Assembly: GCA_003864495.1 (NCBI GenBank)
Contig: ML133498.1
Location: forward strand, 1,720,163 to 1,784,162
DNA length: 64,000 nt
Source: Nemopilema nomurai
Taxonomy: Eukaryota; Cnidaria; Scyphozoa; Rhizostomeae; Rhizostomatidae
Direction of reading: 5' to 3'
Numbering within the stretch: the stretch's first letter is position 1; each line of letters begins with the position of its first letter. The notes beneath the pieces were generated by a model. The model was not told where the DNA came from and searched no databases. It worked only from the letters and a program-made list of their open reading frames with translations. This document shows positions 12,501 to 27,500 of the stretch, one piece after another. The position numbers were made by a program, and so were the translations under genes.

Positions 12501-15500
12501 TACGAGAGAGCTATGATAACCGGAAAGGCGGCTTGGAACTGAGTGTACTCTATCGATTTCGCCCTGTATTTGCTTAGAGCTGACAGTAAAAAGGAAAAAC
12601 GGATAACATACAGCAAGAATTACACCATTGAACTGAGATTTCAATAGAATTTTGTCTTAGATTTTATTCCCATGGAAGTTTTTATTCATTTAAGCCTCTG
12701 ACAGATAAGGCAAGGAGAGGTTGATGATAAGTGCTATAAAAAGGATGACCACAATCTCATTAACTCTCCAAGAAAGTCGTTGAGGCCTTTCGTATCCCTG
12801 TGATGACAACCTTGGAACACACATATCGCTTGTGCCTTAAGCCTAATGTGATCTAGTACTAAGCAATCTCGTCATCATTGTCGAAGGGAAGGCACAACAA
12901 CAATAACAGTAATTATAACAGCAACAACAACAATGACAACAGCAGCAGCAACAACAGCAACATGTAAAGCGATATTTTGGCAGCTAAGCAACAGGAACGT
13001 CAGACACTCACCGACTTTGAGATTGTTATCCACATGTTCCACCACGTTTATTTTCTAGAAATCGAAATAGAAATATTGAAGACAGAAATCGACAGTAGGG
13101 AACTATCTCGTTCTAGGTCAAAGCCCTGCTGGGTATGTAAAAAGCTGTTAGATAAAAAAGATTAAATTCTCGACTGTCATCGGCAGCCATTCCTTTCCAT
13201 ACAATTACAAAGCACTACTTCCTGACGAAGGACCTTCCTCCCTAGGCGTTTTAAACCGTAAAAACGTGCAAAGATAAGAATTGCCCAATCGAATAACGTT
13301 TTCTTCAAATTGTAATCTTGCAAAAAAGGAAAGACAACGAGCTTCCATTAATCATCGAGGCGTAGCTATGTATATCTTGCCACAACCGAAAACCGATTAC
13401 AAGTATTTATTTTTCAAAATGCTGAAGGATTTATTAAATGTCTCCTTGAAAATGCCATATTCATTAGATTATAAGGGTATTAAGGCAATATTGTACCCCC
13501 CTAAGGACAAGTTTCATCTGAACAGACTTTATGCACAGATACGAATATGGCTATCGATCTCTTATCATGCACATAAACTGGTGAAATTATACCGAACAGT
13601 TTACAGTAAAAGTTCTTTCAAGAGTAAATAGGCTTTATGACAACGATATATTTGATCAACTTGTACAAGATACCTTCAAAAGATTGTCGTAAATGAAACG
13701 TGACAACGGATTTCGAACCGATTCCCAAACCACGTGGGGTGCCACTTTGATAACACCACAGCCAATGAAACTGAAAAAGAACAGAAGCTCTTAAAAACGG
13801 GGGTTTATACAAAATCTCACGCATTACGATATAAATTTGAGCTGAATTAACACCGACCTGTAATAAAGAAAAGGCGCCAACGGCAAATATTGCATGCTCG
13901 CCATTTTGTACTAAATGTTGAAAACAAATGTGATAAGCTTTTTAATCCTTTAGTTCTTCTATTGATTTGTCCACTATGCTAGAAAGGCATTACAACATAG
14001 GAATGCCCCGATACAACGGAGTATCAAAGGTTTCTTGATTTGATAACATACACGTAACTAAAACATTACAAAATCATCATTGACAAGGTACTATGAATAT
14101 GGAAATTACCACTGAACACCATTCTTCAAAATTTTTCTCATAACAGTCACATCTTTCTCCTTGCTAAACGGTCTAAAAAGAACGGAACAAAGATTTAAAA
14201 CATTTGCCTACTTTAAAAAGATTTCAAAATGATAGCATAAACGGGACATCGGCATGTTTTCCTTTTTTCTTGCCAGACGAAAAGGAAAAAAGCAACTTCC
14301 AGACAATCTCAAGTCTCAAAACATTTCACATAGAAACACAAGTTAACATTGTTCAGAAACCTCAAGCCATCTTCAATAACAGAGCCAGTACTTTGATGTA
14401 CCAAGATACAGGCAATCGTAGTTGCATCAAGGTGCCCTTCCCCCCAAAGTAAAGGACTTTCAGCAATAAGAGATACGTGCCGTACTTGGCTTCAGTTACA
14501 CCGAGTTTATCAGTAAACTTGAATGTAGGCCGATATTTTCTGGCAGTACAAAATTAAAACGTAAGCTTCTCAGTGAAGTTGATTGTCCAAATAATCAGAT
14601 AACCAAAGGTGAAAGCCAATATTATACCAAAGCCGCTTATCCTGTACAAATCTCGGGCGCAGATCTCATTATATGTTTGCCTAGAAATCATATATCTACT
14701 TTATAATTAAATTAGTGTGATGTGACTGACATAGCTCTTAAGGCAAAGAAGAATAGCCTGAATAATAAAAAAAATGAAATTATTTTTGAAATTGATAATG
14801 CAGTTGTACTTTAAGTCTTCTCCTCTTTGAGCCACTTTTAATAAAAATCTGGCCGGTTTTCATTCCTTTACAATGATTTATTGCAAAAAACTAGAAAGGC
14901 TTTCTGTGTTATACAATGTTACCAATTCCAGATCATTACTCACTTCCATCCGCCACAAAGCGGCGATTGCAATGGATCTTCACCCTGCTCAACAAAATCC
15001 AAAGCGTTGGAAGCCCAGAACACCTACAAAGAGATGTCTTCATCATGAAATAAACTACTTACTAAACTAACAATGAAAGGATTCAAAAACAACATGCGTG
15101 TTAATACCAATCTATCCCTTCGAGGTTAACAGCGGCTCAGTTGAGAAAAGACGCTTGCTTCTAAGTGAGAAACTTTTTAGAAGAGGAATCTGAATGTAAT
15201 TTGACAGCGACCCACCCATCTTCTGCATACATCTGTTAACGTCTGATTCAATACAGCACTGCATTAAATGATGAGCAAAGGAAGCCGTATTCATGATTTC
15301 ATACTTTAGACAACCCGTCCGATAGCTGTAACTCATTGGGAGCAACATTTCATTTGAATATACAGACAAGTCCCCTATCCTGCCTGACAGAATTAAAGTG
15401 TCCTCATTACCTCTTTTTGTACGTCAGCAGCAGCTTGATTGCCCAAGACTTTCATCATTATTTGCCTTGCTTCACGATATTCTATAAAAACAAATGTTTT

Positions 15501-18500
15501 AGCAATAAAATGTAAATAAATGAAATAAGAGTCTTCCAGATGATGATGAAGTAAATATGACACTGGATTGGATTGGATTGCTTACATTGGATTGGATCCA
15601 CACAAAAACTGGATTGCTTACCTTTTCCTATGATGACATAGTCCTCCTTGCACCTAAAATGAAAAAGCTCTTCAATTCTTGCTGTGTTTATAGTTCGAGA
15701 AACCACCAGTTGAAAAGAGAGGCGCAGCAGATAGATGATAGAGTCTCTTTTAGCTCAGATAGATGATAGAGTAACAACGTAAACCTTAAACAAATGAAGA
15801 ATGACCCGAGACATCTAATATTGTCACTTGCAATTTTGCAAGTTTTGAATTCAATGTTTCTGGCATTTGCGGCGACAAAACCACAGAGAAAAACCAATAA
15901 ACGTTTGACAATCTTGCAGCATTCACTCATGCGTCCTTGAATCTACCTTCTAGATTCAACTGATAACATGGTAAAGTTCTCATGCGCTCAATAGATATAG
16001 TCAACACTAAAGAAATTATAAAGATACTTCCAGTAACACGGAAGAGAATGGTACTTTATTTTCAAGTAACACAGGCTTATAAAACAATCATAAGAGGGAA
16101 TGGCTTACAATGACAATTTCTAGCAAACATTCTGATGACAAATTACTAAATCTGCAAAATCTAAGTAGATAGATTGATGGACGTAAAGGAATGTAATTAG
16201 ATTTATGTACTGGCACATGAAGAAAAATTCCCAATGACCAACGACGTGATATAAAGTCATACCTAAGGATGTCAATGTACTGCTTTCGTTCGTCTTCTAA
16301 TCGCTGATATAGCTTGTTTATGTCCTGGTTGCATTCTTCCTTCTTGTATTCGAGTTCTTCCATCTCCAGTTCTATCCTACAGTCAATCGCATCATCGTAA
16401 TCATCACAGTCAGTTGAAGTGCTTTTCAATCTTTCGTGTGCGCTGCGTATCTTTTGTTGAAGAGTTTTGCTTTCTTTAACTTTGGTTATCATTCTGAAAC
16501 AAAGACCATTTAGAAAGAACTAGAAAAAATGTCAAACTACAAGAATGTTTTCAACAGCATCAGAATTCCAAATCACATTCAATTAAAAGCCTGTCCAGTT
16601 GTATAGCCTACTATAATTTTCATTTCACTCCATAATTTTCATTCCATATTCTTTGATATTTCTTCACTCTGTAATTTTCATTAACATTTAGCACCTTTCA
16701 CTAAAGACTTTTCTCTCCATTCTCACGTTTATGATAGATACTTTGCAGCTTTAAAAAACAACTGATTTTTGAGTCCAACGAATCATACAGTTTTAAGTCT
16801 TTTAAAAGAAACTACAAAATGAAGGCCGACATAGAAAGAGTGGTTCTTAAAATTTCTGATGTTTATAGAAAGCTCTAGTAAATAATCTATGTTTAAAATC
16901 TTACTTTCACTAACGTGTCATATGTGGCATGTATCTTTTACTTGAAATTAGAATTCTGCACTTACGATTTTTCTAAATCCTCCAAGTTCTCTCGGCTCTC
17001 TGCAAGAAGGCGCGCCTCCTTGGACAAATGGAGGGATTCTTTCGTCGGGTCTTTCCCTTCAGAAACTGCAATTAGTTGCTCGACACTTCGTGATATCTCT
17101 TGATAATTCTTGACTCTCGATAAATCAGAACGAACCTTCCGCTTCTCCATTTGATTCAATACCTTCAACTGCAACGATGCTTCCTTCACCTCTACCTCCT
17201 TCAGCTTTGCATTTGTGGCATCAACGTCCGACTTCAGGACGGCCAGCTCAGATTCCTTCTCGGCAATTTCGTCCATGCTGTACAACTCTACAGAATTCAT
17301 GACGCAATCGACAAACTCGTTGACACCGGAAAATCTGCGCGTTTTCGACAGGCCGAAACCACCCCAACTGGTTCTATGCAGCTCCTTTAACTCTGAGGTG
17401 GCATCTTTAAGAGTAATCTGCAGGGACTTTTCGAACAAATCCGCCACCTTCATTCTCGACTGGAGAAGCTGCTCCTTCTCTGATTCACCATCAACCTTGA
17501 GCGACATTTTATCACCGCTATTTTCTACTGGAAGTGCGCTTAGTCTATCTTCGTCGTCTTTTATTCTCTTCTCAATTTTAGTACAAAGATCAAGCGTGTC
17601 CTGCTTCTCTATGGAGTACTGGTCTACTTCCAATGCCCTAGCATTCTTCAGTTCCAAAATAGATCTTTCTGCGTCCTTAATCATATCTTGGTACTTGTTC
17701 TTCCTTTTTTCCATCCTCTCGCTTTTGCTAAGCGTTTTCGACAGACTGCGGTGTTTCAGCTCCGGGGAATCTTGCTGTACATCCGGCGCCCCGGAATCAA
17801 ATGCGTTCTCGTATTCGAAAAACATTTTGGTACTACTGTTCTCAGTCACTAAATCAACTTCCTGTTCTAAATGCAAAGGACTACTAACACTGTTCACGTA
17901 ACGAAGAGTGTGCACGCGACCAGAATCTGACCTAGAGCGCATCTCTTCCGAGGCCCTTTCCTCTACGATCAAATTCTCAGTGAGGACCTTCTGGTCTTTC
18001 AGTTCCTTCAATAGCGCACCGGCCTGCTGCAATCGCTCTGCATACTTCTTCTCGCAGCCATCAACAGATTGGTCAATCTGCTTCAACTTCTTTTCGTTGA
18101 TATCAAGAGCTTCTCGATGTCTTGAAAGAAGCTCCTCAAGGATCTTTCTTTGGTCCTCGCTGTTGCCGTTAGAGCCTTGCGATTGTATGGATTCACTTCT
18201 CATTATCGCTGAATCTCCCTTCTTTTCCTCCTCTCTAGAATCAAAATTCCTCTGCTTTTTCTTCTCTAACTCAATACCAAGTAAGCAATTTTCATAAAGA
18301 TCCATTTTCTTCCAAAATTCCTCTACCTTACTTCGTATTTGAAACTTTCGCTTTTGAAGATCCCTTTCTACCTCAGGCGACACTGGTACTTTCTTTTTCA
18401 TTGAATCGACAATTCGGTCAACGAACTTTTCTACAACAGCTCGTCTGTCGGCTTTTTGACTTTTTGCATTTTCCTTGCATCTCTCAAGCTCCCCATCTGC

Positions 18501-21500
18501 AATCTCCATGGTACTGATATGCTTCTTTAGTAAAATTTCCAAATTGTCTTTCTCTTTCTTTAGTCTTTCCATTTCTGAGTCGGTTTTTCTACGAAAAGTT
18601 CGATCGCTCTCGATGCGATGAACTTCCTTTGTTCTGTATTTGTTCATCATTTCACGTACTTCATTTCTGAAACATAACCATCAAACTAAAATAACTTGAA
18701 ACTTGATTTGTCGTTATCAAAGAATCTTAAAACAGGACGGCAAAATACTAGTGGATGAAAAGAATAAAAACATGAATCCGAGGGTCGAAAGGAAGTTGGA
18801 TAAAAGAAGATTAACGTTTGATTTAAATTAGTGCAATTTTCTGCAAGGCTATGTAAAAGGGGAAAACCATGTAATATTACAATGTTGCAAATGGATTCCT
18901 AAAGTTAACAAATACGTTAGTTCTAAAGTTGAAACCTGTTAAAAAGCAGATTACCTCTTTTCGTCAAAGTCTTCCACGTTGAAAGACAGGACTCGTCCAA
19001 CCTGAGAAAGATTTGGGTGCAACTGTCTCTCACTGTCTCCCTGTGACCATCGTCTGGAATGGACAACATGCAACGATGCCTCAACTGATACGGGCATGAT
19101 GCTAACTCGCTACCATGATTAAAATTACTGTCACACTACTAACAGTTGACCAACAAGATTCTGTAGAAAGGTATTGTTTCACTCAAGATTGACTTGAAAA
19201 ATAATAATCAAGGTAAACAATTCGCTTTAAGGCAATTAGTGAAAATCTAATGCATGATTATGTCTACTAAGCGATGGATAGCGAAATAAAATTTGTCAAA
19301 GCAGCTACCTGTGCCTATCTGAAACCGGAGTGGAACAGAGCTGCGGAGGCCTCGTTATTTTGGGTGGTGACACTACCAGCTCGTCAAATGAATCTAAAAA
19401 CCTTGAGTTTTGAGACAGAAATAACACAGTTAGATGCATATGAGGCGTAAAAAGAATACGAAAATATTTGACACTCAATATGATTTAATATAACATAATA
19501 ATATTAAATAGTTTTCAGCGTGCGGTGCGTGGCTGTGCATTACGTCATTTACGATCTCGATTCGAGGCTCTTGTCTTACCGAGGCTAGTGTAATATAAAA
19601 TAATATAATATAATAAAATATATGAAAAAATAATAATGTATGATTTAATATAATATACAATTATATAATTTGATATAATATAATATAATATAGTACAAGA
19701 TAATATAATAAAATAAAAAATATAGAATGTAATATGATATAATATAATAAATATATAATATAGTACAAGATAACATAATATAATGCATGTATATAAATAA
19801 AACAAAACCTGTTTGTCTCTGGAACCAGTGGTATATGGGACGCAGTCCGTCGCAAGTTTGTATGAACAGGGCTTGTCTGAGATTCGGCATCCAGAGAAAC
19901 AGCTCTTCTATTAGACGAAAGGCAAATGGACAATGGTCACGTGCGGAAAACAGCTTGGTCAGCATGTAAAGAAACTGGTGCAGAAACATAGCGTGCCGAA
20001 GAAGCAATAACTAATAACCGAGACGCTGATCAATTCGCACCCGATAATTGAGGCAGTGGGATATCAAATAATTACAAGAACATTATATAAACGACGTACC
20101 TTTCCCGACTGTCAAAGTCAGGGCAGCTTAAATTCTGCCGTGCCAAATTCTCATTATCATTAACGTCCAGGTCATCGTCGGGACAGCTAAGGCCGGAATC
20201 AAGACTCCGATCTCGCGAGTAGTTCATCGAGAACTGTAGGGGAGAGAAACAAAGCTCAGAAGAGATATGTGACATTATGATTTGCACTGAAGAAATGGAT
20301 GCAGCCAGCAAGTATATGCGCAGCGGTGGTTAAAGGGAAATGCATAAGTCGATGGTCAGAGGGCAGTGAACAGAATGCTCGTGAGATAGATGTCATTCCA
20401 TTTGATGTACTGTAGACTCACTGGCAAGGGAGAAAACGTGGACAAACATAAAGTTTGGTGCAGTCGAAAGTTGATCCATCCATTATAATTGTTTGCCTAC
20501 TATTGAGGCGGGATTTTTAAAATTGCCAAGTAAGCTTAAGGGAAATTCTTTCATAGATGGCAATAAATAAAGAGCAACAAAATAATACAACTTATTCTAA
20601 ATAGAGTCATGTCGATGGCATGTGATATCAAATTTTTGACCATCATCTAGTTGTATCAAGAAAGCAGAGTCTGGTCAGAACGTAAAGAGAGTAAAAATAA
20701 TTGTTAATGAAAGTTTTAGCGAGGCATACCTCCATAGAGAAATTCCCAGACCGCCGCTTTTCAAGTAGCAATTCAGCCTCTTTCGGGTTATTGAACCTGA
20801 ACTTGAGGCTGTCACCGAATTGTATGATGTCTCCTTGCTTCAACCTTTGCTCGCCATCGATGATGTTTCCGTTCAGGTAACACCGTGGCGAGATTGGATT
20901 GATCAAAACTTCAGCCCCACTTTTGAAGACCATAATGCGGCAATGCTGTTTGTCGATACCCGAGCCCTGTAATGCTGAAATAAATATAAAAAATCATGAA
21001 AAAACATCAAAACTGCTTCAATACTTTATGTATCATTACAAGGGAACTTAAGACTTATTTTTACATCCCTGGAGACTTTTTTCTGCCACAAAAGGCAAAT
21101 TAACTCTTTCAATAACCATGAAAAAAACAACACACCAATCCCTTGCTCCTCTGTCAAATCCTCAGAGCCTATGACAGTCACTCCATTCTATGATAAAAAA
21201 ACAAAATGTGTAAGGTAGACAGAACAATTTTCGCTTGTGATTTCCTTAGATGCTATTTACAGGATCAACAGTATACTTCCGTACATGAAAAGTGTTATTT
21301 AATAGAATAATAAACACTATTGTAATTTAATAATAATAAACACTTAAAAACTTCTGTAAAAGCTCTCCAATCTTGAAACACTTAATAAGTCTCAATGTGT
21401 GGATTTTAGCAAATAACATTCTAACAAAAGTGCAAGAAACTGTATCTGAGTAAGTTAAGTATTCAGCCGAGCCCATACAATGGTGTCATCTGGTGAAACC

Positions 21501-24500
21501 GGAGTAAAGAAGCGGAAAAAATTGCATCAACTTCCTCTTCTACAGCCCATTTTTAAAGGGCATTGTGCTTGTATTTCGAGGTACTGGTTGGTATGTAATC
21601 CTTAACATGTCAAATGAAGTTGGTTAATGGAGATACAACAAGAACATGACTTCGAAGGGACGGGGGGCGGTGATGCTAACAGGGAGGGCTGCGGCTATTT
21701 GAAAAGGCGACTATACTCACTTCCAGGCGATAAATGTCGACTATACTCACTTTCAGGCGATAAATGGCGAATATACTCACTTCCAGGCGATAAATGGCGA
21801 ATATACTTACTTCCAAGCGATAAATGACGATCTCTGCACAGAGTGGATCCACGTCGATGCCAACCAAGTGGGGCTTCTCCGATATTAGCAGTGTCTGCCT
21901 TCCTCTCCTCCGCATGACAAGCTGCTCTTCCTGTGGAATACAACAAAAATAACAGCTAACATGGGATGTGGCCAATTAGAGGAAAGGGAGTCGTGAAACA
22001 TCTTGAATCGTAAACGAAGGGTAAAAATTTAACCATCAGTTATCTCAGAAGGTCATCTTTATAAGGTGGCATTGCGAAAATAAACACCTCACACACATAT
22101 TCATGTCCTTTCGTCTGGCAGAGAAATGGTGGAGGTTTTTAGCATTGCAGTAGACAAGGGAAGACAGAAAACCAAATATTCTAAAATACCCTATTAACTG
22201 CCTGTCCATTCTACAACTTCCTATTTTATTAGATCAGCAAATCCGAATCACCTTTAAGTGTGTTTCATGGCGTAAGGCCTCTTGCATAAATGCTTAAAGT
22301 TTTCTACTTACAACTTGTTTCAAAACATTAAGAAAATGAACAAGTGACTTGAAAAAATGAAGTGTTATTGTGAGACAAAACAACCCACTAGGATTTGGGG
22401 GGGAGGGGGGGCTGATTGCCTAAATTAATAAATTTTGCTTAAATATGATGTCGTGCGATGAATACCTGGCAAATAGTTTCAGTCTCCCTCCATCTGTTTT
22501 TCCACGTCTGTGTGAGCGCGTTGGCTTTTTGCTCTTCCTCTGCAAGTTTGGCCTCGATCGCTTCGTTGACTGTCTTTGAAAACGAATCCTGAAAGGAGGC
22601 ACGCATTTTTTTCTTTTAGTATTTGTGGTGACTGAACTTTGTATAATTAATTGAATGACGATGGGCCAATTGAATAACAAACAGTAAGATCAATGTTTAC
22701 ATTACGTTTGCAGATCTTCTCAAAACAACTTACATGCCTGATCAATAGATCTACGTATATAACTTTCTTAATTCTTTGGATATTTAAACTTCTGTAATAG
22801 CTATCTACATCTAATCCTAATAGGGTCAATAACACTCGACAAGTTCCTTTGTACCATGGAAATGTGTTCTCTGATATGTTGCTCCACATTTGGTGCATTA
22901 AAAGTTACAATCGTTTTGGGCATGATAGGTGGCCTGACTAACATAAAACACGTAAAAAGAACTGCACCTTGACCAAGATTGCAGCCTTTGCAAAACATTA
23001 GTAATGTGGAGCAAGCTGATGAAACCTTGGAATTGTAAACGATAGCTGGATACTAAAAGGATAATTTGCATTGAATTTTAAACGAATTACTGACGTAGGT
23101 GGAAACAAAAGAAATACAACGAACTATTTGTTACCTCGGTGGAGCTGTTCTGAATCATTTTCTTCAATTTATCTATTTCAGCTCGCAGCTCCCTGATCAG
23201 CTTAACGTTGGGATCCTGTTATTAGGGGGGAAAGAGCAAACGAAAATTAAAAAGATTCTTTCTGACAATCTGAATCTTGTCATAAAGAATAAAGCAGCTA
23301 CATACATCGCAATGAATAAAGAAATAAAACTTCTTTAGGAAACCGATTATGCATTAATCCAGTACATTGCCAATACAACATACAAGAGAACTTTGTCTCA
23401 TAAACTGTAAAACTAGCATATGACCTTCAAGCCCTTGGTAGCGAATATATAATGCTTTCAAAGGCACAAGGATAGGTACCTCGAGCCAGCATTGTTCGAA
23501 AAAGAAAGGCTTCTGAATGTCATAACGTCGATAGAAAAAGACTTCAACATACGGACAACTGAGATGGTTTACTCTAAATTATGTCTAAAGAACAAGGGCT
23601 TTGTGGTACAGAACTTGACGACACCTAGAAATAGCGGAACCAGTTTTTGCATATCTAAAGTACTTTTGCATCCAACATTCCTCCATCGGAAAACGCTGAC
23701 ACAATAAATAGCCAGTCGCAAATCGAGGGTGATAAGAAGAGCGTATGATTATTCATAATTGACCAACCACCGTCACTTAACCCCTAACTTAACACCAAAG
23801 ACTGAGGCATGCAAGAACTGGTGCCGCTATTTCTAGCTATGTGAAACTCTAAAGACGGGGGAACTAAAATTGGGGCAACATCAACAGTAACGCAAAGTCT
23901 ACCAACAACAGTGGCACAAGTGGCTATCGCTAAAGGTGCACAGTGGTGCATCAGTTACCTCGTTGATTGTTGGTTTGTTCACGATCTTCATTGCCCGGCT
24001 GGCGTATCTGAGCGTACTGAGGGTCTCCCCATAGTTCACGTCGGCAGGGGATATTGCTATGAAAAGAGACAGATGGTCAAAGCCATTCAACATTCTGTAC
24101 CTTCTATGCATTGAGGGTGCAGAGATTAGCACCAAAAGCTAAGTTCATAATTCAGTGGCAAAGGTAGTGAAAACGCAAGAAATTGGTTCATTGAAAACTT
24201 GCTTTAAAAACGGTTGATAGTTTGTACAACATGAAATGGCGAAACGTTTAAATTACCTTTGATGCCGGTCAAAAGTATGCATCAAAATATGGTAGTAAGG
24301 TACTTTAAACGCTTAGTTTCATTTCAGTTGGAGAAAAATACGACTGCAGTATACTTTTGAAGTCTTTTACCCCAGATTCGAACTATTGGTGTGCGGGTAC
24401 ACAGCTCATAATCTCGATGCTCAAACCTTCAAATAGTCAATGTAAATTTCCACTTTAATTGCATTGGTACCTTGGATACTTTTTCTCAAAGACCTCCTAC

Positions 24501-27500
24501 CAAAGTAAATGTTCATAGAGCCCTTTAAGAGAAGCCGACGCTGCATATCTCATACCTCATTTAGAAAGCGATAAACAATTATGTTATGTGTCAAAAGTAA
24601 TGCAACATAACATTATGTTTTCAAAGGTTTCTACTTAAGAGACACAAACTTACCTGCAATCATTATGGTCTTTGAATTGCCACCAAGGCTATCTTTCAGA
24701 AGCCACGTTAAAACTGAGTCTCTATATGGTACAAACGTTGGCTTTCTAACAGAGCCACTGGTATTGGAAATGTTTGTTGATTTTTCCGCTAGAATGGAAG
24801 ACATCTTACTTCAAATGATTGTTTAATGATATAATTGCAGTGCGTTTTCAGAACTTCAAATAATATCGAGAGCATGAAACTATTTGAGTACTTCTATTCG
24901 GTCCTTTGCTTGAAACCAAATAATTAAAAAGAGAGGAGGAATCTCCTGGAATAGCCATCTAAGATCCATAACTTGGATGAAGAAGCTTATTTTGAGCAAA
25001 ACCCAAACAATGAGTCACCACCAATGCACCAATCATGTAGTAAACATGAAATATCGTCATCTACTGAAAAGCTTGAAAGGTAATTGTTACACATCTACGC
25101 CGCAAAATGTTAAGCCCAGAACATTCTCTTCACGGTTGCTTGTTCAGTTTTAGGTCATACTCAAATTTTGGGAATATTTGATTGCGGAGGATTCAGTTGG
25201 CAAGAGCACTTGATGGAACATTATCTGTGCATATGCTTGTTAAATTTTGAAAATAATCCTCCATAGGAATAAGTTGTTGGAAAGGTGAGAGAAGCAATTG
25301 AAATAAAAAGACTATTCTCACCTAATGCTGAAATAACTAGCCCTAGAGTCGAGAGAGACTTGTTAATGCTTCCACCTTCCTTGAGACGCACCCCTGTCGC
25401 ACCGGAGGCGGACGCACGTTCACTATACAAAACAAATAATAAAAATCAATAAGTCAATAAAGTCAATAACGAATACAAAATGCATTAACAATAGTTGGAA
25501 TTTTATTGTGCTAAGATTCGCAACGTTTTCTATCAATGGTTATCAGAACATCATGCAAATATTGAAATCCATGACAAATGTATAGAAGGGAAAATGTGGA
25601 ATCTTAATTTATTAGCTGTAGCTGCTTTAGAAGTTCTCCGCCTGGACAGCTCGTCTTTTACATCATACTACATCATACTACAGGTACTACCAATATGACG
25701 CAGATAGCGCGTAAAATGTTTATAATAATTGAATATTTAGCTGCTTAAGAATTTTGCTATCACTTGCCTAAATAACAGACTACATGAATTTTTACAATAT
25801 GCGTTTTGAGAATCACGTGAATATTCACGAACCTGCCAGCAAGATCAACCAGATTCAATTTGCTCACTGTCTCACTCGGAACATTATCAGAAAACTTGGC
25901 CTGAAGAAAAGGGGTGAAAATCAATGATGCAGACAGAAAGTTGTCACGATAAAAAATCATCCTAAATAATTGAATGACGAGCTCCTTGCTTTAGAGGAAG
26001 TTATCTATACATTCTGAGCTAATGGCTGGATATCAGTATCTGAAGATTCACAAAGAGTGTCCATAAGGCTTTCTCATACTTTTTCAAAATCTGGCGCAAA
26101 CTGCTCTCTCAACTATACACTGCACTTAGTGATGAAGAACAGGTCGAGGCTTATAGAGAACGTCCAGTCATAAACATTTATAACTGTCTATGAATAGGTA
26201 TCAATTTAAGGCTGTTACTGAATTATCTCATCAACCATGCTTTATGCGGGCCAAAGAAATTCTGGTTTGATATGGTATACTTCTGCTGTCTTTTCGTGCA
26301 AATCTTTGACAACTATCCAAACATATATTTCAGAAAAAGGTCCTCTGCATGTATTACAAAGCCCTACTTTTCCAGGAAATTTTTTAATAATCTAACAGTG
26401 ATCTCTAGGTGAAACTTTCAATACTTGATATAATACTCTCTTGATGCTACTCTCCAGCTCACCTGAGTGAATTTGATGCTGAATATGGCGTGAGATCTGC
26501 TGCTTGTATCATTCATCATTGTTGAAGCAGTCACCCTTTCGAGGGGAAAACAACACACGGTAAACGTCTTTACAAACCCTTCAATGCTATACTTTCTTGA
26601 GCTATTTCGTTTATTTATACAGGGTTGTCACATATTTTCAAATTACATAGGCGTTTAAAAAAACTTGAAATGATTCTTTTGCGAGCTCCTTATTAAATTC
26701 CTATTTTCAAAACCTTGCAGCTAGCCTAAAGGACCCTTCACAAAAGGGCCTGTTTGATTCTTCAAGGCAGATATGAAGCATACTTTGCTTAATTAGCCAC
26801 TTTAAACTAAAATACTGATAGACGATACTAAATATAAGGAACCATGCCGAAATAGGAAAATGAAGTTCCTCCCAAAATTTTGCCCAATATTCACCTTGAG
26901 GTAAGGTTAATTGTAAATGGGTGTTTATATCGAGCAAGCATTTCTGGAAAATCTATAGAGATTTCTACAAATTCCGATTTTTATAATTAGTTGGAGTCTA
27001 GCATCTCATACACTGGGCCACATCAAACTTGTACTTGGACAAAGGTAATTCTTCTAAATTTGGACTAACTCGACACAAATTCGATTAATGTTTTCAATGT
27101 AATTAGTTGTGGGCAAATGGTTCATTCGTGTTTTCTGTTTCTAACTTCGGAATTCAGCGAATTGGATCCATGACAATTTTGGCCACAAATAATTTCTGAA
27201 GAATCGTCAAACAAAAGATGTCGTCGTACCTCGCAGAGTTCCCAATTCTCATGAAGTGTTCCATTTGAGAAAAATCTGACACTGGATGAATGGTGACTCC
27301 TACGATATTTAAGAAATGGCAAATGAAGTGAAGACGCACCAGCTTTGTGTAACAGAAGATAAAATTCACCAACAAAGAAGTAAAACGTAAATTACCTTGC
27401 ACGAAGGGTCCCTCCTTAGGATGCTCCCTAATTCGTAAGTTGTCTGGCTTTTTCCCTTTTGACCGAGCAGAGCGCAGAAGATCTCGCACTTGTTCGTTGT

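Larger units (their letters stand above)
9541..15653 (-). other. STARD9: Exons 23-31: START lipid-binding domain
   Basis: Exons 15622-15653, 15411-15481, 14944-15023, 13674-13770, 13012-13054, 12022-12137, 10300-10377, 9951-10028 and 9541-9642; all junction phases agree. Key blocks in order: [16 protein letters not shown] (helix/strand start), [88 protein letters not shown], and a C-terminal helix ending at the stop. This is the START order: the E-x-V-D strand, the R-D-x-x-x/R-x-W region, the V-(x)-H-P cis loop, the S-G-W-x-(I/V)-x-P strand and the final cavity-gating helix. The ligand is probably a lipid or sterol; specificity cannot be read from the sequence. Confidence 0.92.

Noticed and set aside
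12408..12644. Minus-strand frame between START exons as an extra exon
   Set aside because: An AG-led piece with a GT donor exists, but including it breaks the phase. The exons at 13012-13054 and 12022-12137 join perfectly without it.
17215..18297. Long plus-strand frames of 228 and 129 codons
   Set aside because: They are antisense shadows of the 1.7-kb coiled-coil exon: Ser/Phe/Leu-rich composition is the mirror of Lys/Glu-rich coding.
19475..20007. Minus-strand Ile/Tyr/Leu-rich frames suggesting membrane proteins
   Set aside because: They arise from ATAATATAAT low-complexity DNA in an intron.
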